NCBI GenBank assembly: GCA_944351345.1
Contig: CALVPO010000023.1
Coordinates: 1 to 16,327 of the forward strand
Direction: 5' to 3'
From: an uncultured Bacilli bacterium
GTDB taxonomy: Bacteria; Bacillota_I; Bacilli_A; RF39; UBA660
DNA: 16,327 bases
Made by a program: the position numbers and the translations under genes. The number at the start of each line of letters is the position of its first letter. Position 1 is the first letter of the stretch. This document shows, one piece after another, positions 11,790-16,327 of this stretch. The notes beneath the pieces were generated by a model that worked only from the letters and a program-made list of their open reading frames with translations, was not told the origin of the DNA and made no database searches.

Positions 11790-13163
11790 ATGGAAAAATT
11801 AACAATGGATAAAATAGTTAATATATGTAAACAATATGGATTTATTTATCAAGGAAGTGAAATATATGGAGGTCTTGCTAATACATGGGATTATGGCCCA
11901 TTAGGAAGCAGATTAAAAAATAATATCAAAGATGCTTGGAGAAAAAGATTCATTCAAGAAAACAAAAATAGTTATGAAATAGATGCAGATATATTAATGC
12001 ATCCTAGAGTTTGGGAAGCAAGTGGTCATGTAGGTGGATTCTCTGACCCATTAATAGACTGCAAAGAATGCAAAACAAGACATAGAGCAGATAAATTAAT
12101 TGAAGAATATGATCACAATATCAATGGTGATGCCCTATCAGAAGAAGAAATGATAGAATATATAAGAAAAAATAAAGTACCTTGCCCAAAATGTGGCAAA
12201 AGTAATTTTACAGACATAAGACAATTTAACTTAATGTTTGAAACTCATAGAGGAGTAATTAAAGATGATACATCAAGCTTAGTATATTTAAGACCAGAAA
12301 CAGCTCAAGGGGAATTCGTAAACTTCTTAAATGTCCAAAGAACAATGCGAGCAAAAATACCATTTGGAATAGGTCAAATAGGCAAAGCTTTCAGAAACGA
12401 AATAACACCAGGAAACTTTACTTTCAGAACAATCGAATTTGAACAAATGGAACATCAATTATTCTGTCGTGAAGGAACAGATACAGGATTTTATAAATTC
12501 TATAAAGAATATGCCATGAATTTCTTAAAAGATTTAGGCTTAAATACAGACAAATTAAGATATAAAGATCATGAAAAATTAGTTTTCTATGCTAAAGAAG
12601 CCTGTGACATAGAATATCTATTCCCAATGGGATGGGGAGAATTATGGGGAACTCATAACAGAACTAATTATGACTTATCAAGGCATCAAGAATATTCAGG
12701 AAAAAGTATGGAATACATTGATCCAGAAGATAATAGCAAATATATACCATACGTCATCGAATCAAGTGTTGGATGCGATAGACTAACCCTAGCAATATTA
12801 TGTGATGCCTATGACGAAGAAATATTAGAAGATGGAACAACTAGAGAAGTAATGCATTTAGCTCCATCAATAGCTCCATACAAAGTAGCAGTCTTACCAT
12901 TAGTAAAAAAATACCATTCAGAATATGCAAAAGAATTAAAAGAAAAATTATCTCATAGTTTTATGTGTATGTATGATGAAACAGGAAGTATAGGCAAAAG
13001 ATATAGAAGAGAAGATGCTATAGGAACACCATTCTGTATAACAGTAGATGATGAGACAATAAATAACAATATAGTAACAATAAGAAATAGAGATACAATG
13101 GAACAAATAAGCATAAACGTTGATGAAATAGAAGATTATATAGCCAATGAAATAAAATTCTAA
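11790..13163 (+). CDS. glyS: Glycyl-tRNA synthetase, dimeric class II type
   Basis: 457 aa, the usual size of the single-chain alpha2 enzyme (unlike the two-gene glyQ/glyS form). It charges tRNA-Gly with glycine using ATP in the cytoplasm. Visible parts: N-terminal CKQYGFIYQGSEIYGGLANT with WDYGPLG (13-39); two CxxC pairs (91/94 and 132/135) likely binding zinc in the insertion; LRPETAQGEFVNF (167-179); motif 2 FRNEITPGNFTFRTIEFEQM (201-220); and motif 3 SSVGCDRLTLAIL. The C-terminal anticodon-binding domain begins near 360 (APYKVAVLPL). AAAGGTG lies 5 nt before ATG 11790. Expression is set by the upstream T-box. Confidence 0.97.
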   Translation: MEKLTMDKIVNICKQYGFIYQGSEIYGGLANTWDYGPLGSRLKNNIKDAWRKRFIQENKNSYEIDADILMHPRVWEASGHVGGFSDPLIDCKECKTRHRADKLIEEYDHNINGDALSEEEMIEYIRKNKVPCPKCGKSNFTDIRQFNLMFETHRGVIKDDTSSLVYLRPETAQGEFVNFLNVQRTMRAKIPFGIGQIGKAFRNEITPGNFTFRTIEFEQMEHQLFCREGTDTGFYKFYKEYAMNFLKDLGLNTDKLRYKDHEKLVFYAKEACDIEYLFPMGWGELWGTHNRTNYDLSRHQEYSGKSMEYIDPEDNSKYIPYVIESSVGCDRLTLAILCDAYDEEILEDGTTREVMHLAPSIAPYKVAVLPLVKKYHSEYAKELKEKLSHSFMCMYDETGSIGKRYRREDAIGTPFCITVDDETINNNIVTIRNRDTMEQISINVDEIEDYIANEIKF

Positions 13164-13175
13164 TAAATATAACTA

Positions 13176-13212
13176 TAAAAAGTATTACTTTAATTACAGA
13201 GTAATCCTTTTT
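13176..13212 (+). terminator. Terminator after glyS
   Basis: AAAAAG-T-ATTACT (13177-13189) pairs with AGTAAT-C-CTTTTT (13200-13212) with one internal mismatch and a 10-nt loop. The 3' arm doubles as the T-run. Confidence 0.75.
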
Positions 13213-13231
13213 CTAAATAGGAGAAATTAAT

Positions 13232-14203
13232 ATGATAGACAACATAAGTTTTAATAAGTTATTAACAGAAAAATATTCTTTATTAAAAACTATTACTAAA
13301 AAATATAATTATAGTGATGAATTATTAAATATGATAACCTTTATATATATGAGTTTCTATATAGATTTTGAATCCAAGTGCGATCAGCCACTATGTGATT
13401 TATTCAATAGTGTGAAAATTATTTATGAAACAGGGACATTAAATGAAGTAGCTCAAAAAAATAATTTTGGACATGTTCCACAAGGAAGTGTTGCTGTAAC
13501 TATTTCAACCACTAATTTAAATGGTTTTACAACTAATAATTCAACAAAAAATTCTAAAACGATATTATTAGCAACACAAATAGAAAGAAAACCAGCATCT
13601 CCTCTTCTCAAATTAGAAATGTTATTGCATGAAGTAAGACATATATTAATGAGTTATTTTAATACTAATATTTTATTAGATGAAAATACTTACTATATAA
13701 GAAGTGGTTTGCAAGAAACATATTTAAAAAAAGGAAATGGCATAACAAGTATGTTTTCTCTTGAAACAATAGGTAAAACATTAGATGAAATAACCAATAC
13801 CTATATTACTGAATTATTAATAAATAGAATAATATCTTTTCAAAAATATAACATTGAAAATCAATCTTTAAAATCATACTTAAATTCAATCAAATCAAAC
13901 GAACAATATAAATCATTAGGCTATAAACAAGAAGTAGAACTATTATCCCCATTATTAACTAACCAAACATTTATAAATACAATTAATATACATGAGTTTG
14001 ATGACGAAATAAGTATAGTAAAAAATTCGTTTGAAAATAACACTGAAATATGTAACTATAAAGATTTTTGTAACTTATTAGATGACATATACAAAGACAA
14101 TAGAAAACATAAATTAGAAAATAATACTAACATAAATAAATTAAAAGCAATAGTTCTAGATATCAAAAATAATCTAGAAAGTCACCCTCAAAGAAAAAGA
14201 TAA
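13232..14203 (+). CDS. Putative HExxH zinc metallopeptidase, unknown family
   Basis: 323 aa, not recognised as a whole. LEMLLHEVRHILM (128-140) contains HEVRH (133-137), the HExxH zinc-binding motif in a hydrophobic helix. About 50 residues later, GKTLDEITNTYITELL (181-196) offers Glu186 as a third ligand in the gluzincin arrangement (HExxH, then E followed by a helix). There is no signal peptide or transmembrane segment, so it is probably cytoplasmic. The N-terminal 100 residues and the Asn/Lys-rich C-terminal 100 show no motif I know. The ribosome site AGGAG lies 7 nt before the start. The next gene starts 18 nt downstream and is probably co-transcribed. The metallopeptidase call rests on two short motifs only. 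Confidence 0.7.
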   Translation: MIDNISFNKLLTEKYSLLKTITKKYNYSDELLNMITFIYMSFYIDFESKCDQPLCDLFNSVKIIYETGTLNEVAQKNNFGHVPQGSVAVTISTTNLNGFTTNNSTKNSKTILLATQIERKPASPLLKLEMLLHEVRHILMSYFNTNILLDENTYYIRSGLQETYLKKGNGITSMFSLETIGKTLDEITNTYITELLINRIISFQKYNIENQSLKSYLNSIKSNEQYKSLGYKQEVELLSPLLTNQTFINTINIHEFDDEISIVKNSFENNTEICNYKDFCNLLDDIYKDNRKHKLENNTNINKLKAIVLDIKNNLESHPQRKR

Positions 14204-14221
14204 GGAGGTAAGATAGTTTTT

Positions 14222-15337
14222 ATGGAAGTAAAGAATAACTATAATGAATGTCTAACTAATTTAGCATGTTCAATTAGAAAGTATTTTAATTTAGACTATA
14301 AGCATAATACATTAGATTATATTGATAAAATATTAGAAGAATATAAACCCAAAAATGTTGTAACTATTTTATGTGATGGTATGGGTTCAAATATCCTAGA
14401 TAGAATGTTAGATAAAGATTCTTTCTTAATAAAAAATAGATTAAAACCAATTACAACAGTATTTCCAGCAACAACAACAGCTGCAACAACTTCTATGATG
14501 ACTGGACTTAATCCTTGTGAAACAGGTATGTTAGGTTGGGATATGTATTATAAGGGTATTGATAAAACTATAACTGTATTTATGAATTCCGAAAAAGGTG
14601 ATTCTGAATATAAACCATTAGATGAAGCAATAGAATACTATAACAAATATATGAAAAGAAAAACTATTAATGAAGAGATAAATGAAAAAGGTTTATATAA
14701 AGGATATAGCTTATTTCCATTTGGAGATAAAGCTTATTCAACACTAGATGAAATGTATGAAAAAATAGAAAAAATATGTAATGAAGATGGTAAAAAATAT
14801 ATTTATGCTTATGATACCGATCCAGACAACACTATGCATAAAATAGGTTGTGATAAACCTGAAATAAAAGAAATAATTAAAGACATAAATAGAAAAATAG
14901 AAGAACTAAGTAATAAATTAATTGATACAATAATATTTGTAGTAGCAGATCATGGACATCATAATGTAGAAAATATATTTATAAAAGATTATCCCGATGT
15001 AGAAGAATGTTTACTTAGAAATACATCAATTGAACCAAGAGCAGTTAATTTCTTTATTAAACCAGATAAAAAAGAAAAATTTGTTAAATTATTTAATAAG
15101 TATTTTAGTAAAGATTTTGATTTACATCCAATGGAAGATGTAATTGAATCTAAATTATTTGGAGATGGTAAAGAAAATGAAATATTTAGAGATGCTTTAG
15201 GAGATTATTTAGCTATAGGTAAAACCAACAAAACATTACTATATACAGGAAGCGGAGAATTAAAATCACATCATGCTGGATATACAGATGATGAAATACT
15301 TATTCCATTAATTGTAATAAAAACAAAAAAACGATAG
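14222..15337 (+). CDS. Alkaline-phosphatase-superfamily phosphodiesterase/nucleotide pyrophosphatase
   Basis: 371 aa. The two-metal site of type I phosphodiesterase / nucleotide pyrophosphatase proteins is visible: Asp52 in TILCDGMGSNILD; the nucleophile Thr within FPATTTAATTSMMTG (about Thr84-86); Asp202 and His206 in DTDPDNTMHKIG; Asp243 and His244 in VVADHGHHN; and a last His in LKSHHAGYTDDE (350 or 351). It therefore probably hydrolyses a phosphodiester or phosphomonoester, but the substrate cannot be told. There is no signal peptide, so it is cytoplasmic. AAGGAGG (14202-14208) is 13 nt from ATG 14222, rather long, but no in-frame alternative exists. Its TAG lies inside the arm of its own terminator. 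Confidence 0.88.
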   Translation: MEVKNNYNECLTNLACSIRKYFNLDYKHNTLDYIDKILEEYKPKNVVTILCDGMGSNILDRMLDKDSFLIKNRLKPITTVFPATTTAATTSMMTGLNPCETGMLGWDMYYKGIDKTITVFMNSEKGDSEYKPLDEAIEYYNKYMKRKTINEEINEKGLYKGYSLFPFGDKAYSTLDEMYEKIEKICNEDGKKYIYAYDTDPDNTMHKIGCDKPEIKEIIKDINRKIEELSNKLIDTIIFVVADHGHHNVENIFIKDYPDVEECLLRNTSIEPRAVNFFIKPDKKEKFVKLFNKYFSKDFDLHPMEDVIESKLFGDGKENEIFRDALGDYLAIGKTNKTLLYTGSGELKSHHAGYTDDEILIPLIVIKTKKR

Positions 15338-15363
15338 TTTAAAGTGAAGCTATCGTCTTTTTC
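15331..15363 (+). terminator. Terminator overlapping the stop codon of the phosphodiesterase
   Basis: ACGATAG (15331-15337) pairs perfectly with CTATCGT (15350-15356), followed by CTTTTTCTTT. The stop codon TAG (15335-15337) is the end of the 5' arm. Confidence 0.85.
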
Positions 15364-15575
15364 TTTATATATGGAAAAGAAACAGGAAATAATCAAATAG
15401 AATTTATGTTAGCTAGTTTAATAATAGACAAAACACTGAAACTAGTTTTAATCAAATTACGATTAACAATCTACAAAATAGAATAAATAATAATCAACAT
15501 ACCATTTTTAGTTCTTCATTTAATTTTAATTCTTTAGTTTCTATTGTCATAACTTATTATGATCTTTCTTAAACA
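15364..15575. other. Gene-free stretch, possible decayed sequence
   Basis: Part of a 309-bp region without a recognised gene (15338-15646). On the plus strand one frame is open for about 38 codons to a TAA at 15484-15486 but has no good start. On the minus strand a 18-codon frame from ATG 15550 (MTIETKELKLNEELKMVC) looks like a normal protein start that stops at once. CTAGTTT (15413-15419) can pair with AAACTAG (about 15441-15447). These may be remains of lost genes; nothing can be named. Confidence 0.3.
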
Positions 15576-15576
15576 A

Positions 15577-15603
15577 TAAAAAAACTAACCATTTCTAGTT
15601 AGC
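15577..15603 (-). terminator. Terminator of tRNA-Cys
   Basis: On the minus strand CTAAC (15602-15598) pairs with GTTAG (15589-15585) around an 8-nt loop, followed by a run of seven T. It lies about 45 nt after the tRNA 3' end. Confidence 0.7.
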
Positions 15604-15646
15604 GTTTATTACACTCGAAATTTAAAGTTCAAGTTTCCTATCATAT

Positions 15647-15720
15647 TGGAGGGCCTAGTCGGATTTGAACCAACGATCAGGGAGTTGCAGTCCCGTGCCT
15701 TACCACTTGGCTATAGACCC
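15647..15720 (-). tRNA. tRNA-Cys (anticodon GCA)
   Basis: The minus strand folds into a full 74-nt cloverleaf. Acceptor GGGTCTA pairs with TAGGCCC (one G-U). The D arm is GCC-GGC, the anticodon loop CTGCAAC holds GCA, and the T arm GTTGG/CCGAC has loop TTCAAAT. U73 (a cysteine identity base) and an encoded CCA end are present. The anticodon stem CGGGA/TCCCT has a C27-U43 mismatch at its first pair, where relatives often have a G-U. It has its own promoter and terminator. Confidence 0.96.
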
Positions 15721-15745
15721 ATAATAATAACTTCATGCACATATA

Positions 15746-15774
15746 ATTCTACACTAATACCACTTTTTTGTCAA
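15746..15774 (-). promoter_or_regulatory. tRNA-Cys promoter
   Basis: On the minus strand TTGACA (15774-15769), a 17-bp spacer and TAGAAT (15751-15746), about 25 bp before the tRNA 5' end. Confidence 0.8.
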
Positions 15775-15904
15775 TCTTTGTTTATATTTTATGATTAATT
15801 TTATAATATTTTTCCTAAAAAATAATCAAAATCTATAAAAAAATAGACGCCCAATGTAAATTAAAATGAATTAATAAAAATTACTAGCTTTTTCTATAAG
15901 TATT

Positions 15905-15913
15905 TGATAAAAT
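15905..15913 (+). promoter_or_regulatory. Extended -10 element before the last gene
   Basis: TGATAAAAT fits an extended -10 with one change from TATAAT. No -35 is evident. It lies 20 bp before the start at 15934. Confidence 0.4.
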
Positions 15914-15933
15914 TAGACAAAGGAGTGGAGTAA

Positions 15934-16327
15934 ATGAAAAAGAAAATTTTAATATTTATAGGAGTAATAGTACTGATAGTAGTAGCTTTAGTAGCCTACA
16001 CAGTAGTAAGTGATTTAAAGCAAGAAGAAGTATTAAAACAAGAAATAGTAAATGTTTCTAATAAGAACATATTAACAGATAATTTTGATGTAGAAGTAAA
16101 AACTACAGGAGATTATGCTTATGTTGAAGAAGCCGTAAAGCAATATTATAAAGACTTATCTGATAGTGCTAAAAAAATAAATTATTACTTAAATGATGAA
16201 GAACTAACCAATATATTAGCACCAGAAAATTTAGAAAAAAATCGTCCTGATTTTGATGAAAGCAAAGAATTATTAAATGAAGCTCGTCAGAATACTACAG
16301 ATGCTATAAATAGAATATCTGATTTAT
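15934..16327 (+). CDS. N-terminally membrane-anchored protein (partial, runs off the window)
   Basis: 131 codons are present and the frame is open at the edge. AAAGGAG and GGAG precede ATG 15934. A single hydrophobic segment (about 5-24, ILIFIGVIVLIVVALVAYTV) preceded by MKKK would anchor the protein with its body outside. The rest is acidic and mostly helical (KQEEVLKQEIVNVSNKNI; YVEEAVKQYYKDLSDSAKKI; ESKELLNEARQNTTDAINRI), suggesting a coiled-coil or helical-bundle extracellular domain. The family is not recognised and the C-terminus is missing. Confidence 0.8.
   Translation, partial: MKKKILIFIGVIVLIVVALVAYTVVSDLKQEEVLKQEIVNVSNKNILTDNFDVEVKTTGDYAYVEEAVKQYYKDLSDSAKKINYYLNDEELTNILAPENLEKNRPDFDESKELLNEARQNTTDAINRISDL

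Noticed and set aside
15369..15486. Open stretch with TGNNQIEFMLASLI, faintly like ribosomal protein S15.
   Set aside because: The resemblance covers only a few positions, there is no start codon or ribosome site, and the key S15 residues further on are absent.

Overview
The window is AT-rich chromosomal DNA from a low-GC, Firmicutes/Mycoplasmatota-like bacterium with a cell wall. UGA is used as a stop (ftsA) and Trp is TGG, so the standard bacterial code applies. The ftsA-ftsZ pair, a dimeric-type glycyl-tRNA synthetase behind a T-box, RNA polymerase omega, YtxH, SH3b/dockerin surface proteins and AT-rich Shine-Dalgarno-led genes suggest an anaerobic, gut-type member of the Bacilli/Clostridia side. 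The species cannot be named from sequence alone.

Layout: (1) 1-3658: the tail of an unknown gene, then a two-gene surface operon, a secreted SH3b/glucosaminidase/dockerin protein and a membrane-anchored Ig-like/cadherin-like protein. (2) 3785-6292: a perfect-consensus promoter, a folded leader, ftsA-ftsZ and a strong terminator. (3) 6405-8167: an intact IS1202-like (formerly ISNCY) insertion sequence with a 29-bp perfect target duplication and a large nested palindrome in its noncoding end. (4) 8167-9001: rpoZ with its promoter, an orphan type IV prepilin-like gene, and a convergent small Pro/Tyr-rich gene. (5) 9079-11597: a four-gene envelope operon (lipoprotein; Lys/Glu-rich protein with a SepF-like amphipathic N-terminus; DUF948/YtxG-like; YtxH). 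(6) 11609-13212: promoter, T-box riboswitch, glyS, terminator. (7) 13232-15363: a putative HExxH metalloprotease and an alkaline-phosphatase-superfamily phosphodiesterase. (8) 15577-15774: tRNA-Cys(GCA) on the minus strand with promoter and terminator. (9) 15934-end: an N-terminally membrane-anchored protein that runs off the window.

The most notable object is the glyS T-box. Its Stem I is reduced to a Kt-7-like kink-turn and a 6-bp stem whose six-base end loop carries the glycine codon GGC. This is the 'ultrashort Stem I' geometry best known from actinobacterial ileS leaders, and here the terminator also competes with Stem III rather than with the antiterminator. Second is the large palindrome inside the insertion sequence, and third the four-cysteine, SepF-tailed disordered protein in the YtxGH operon.
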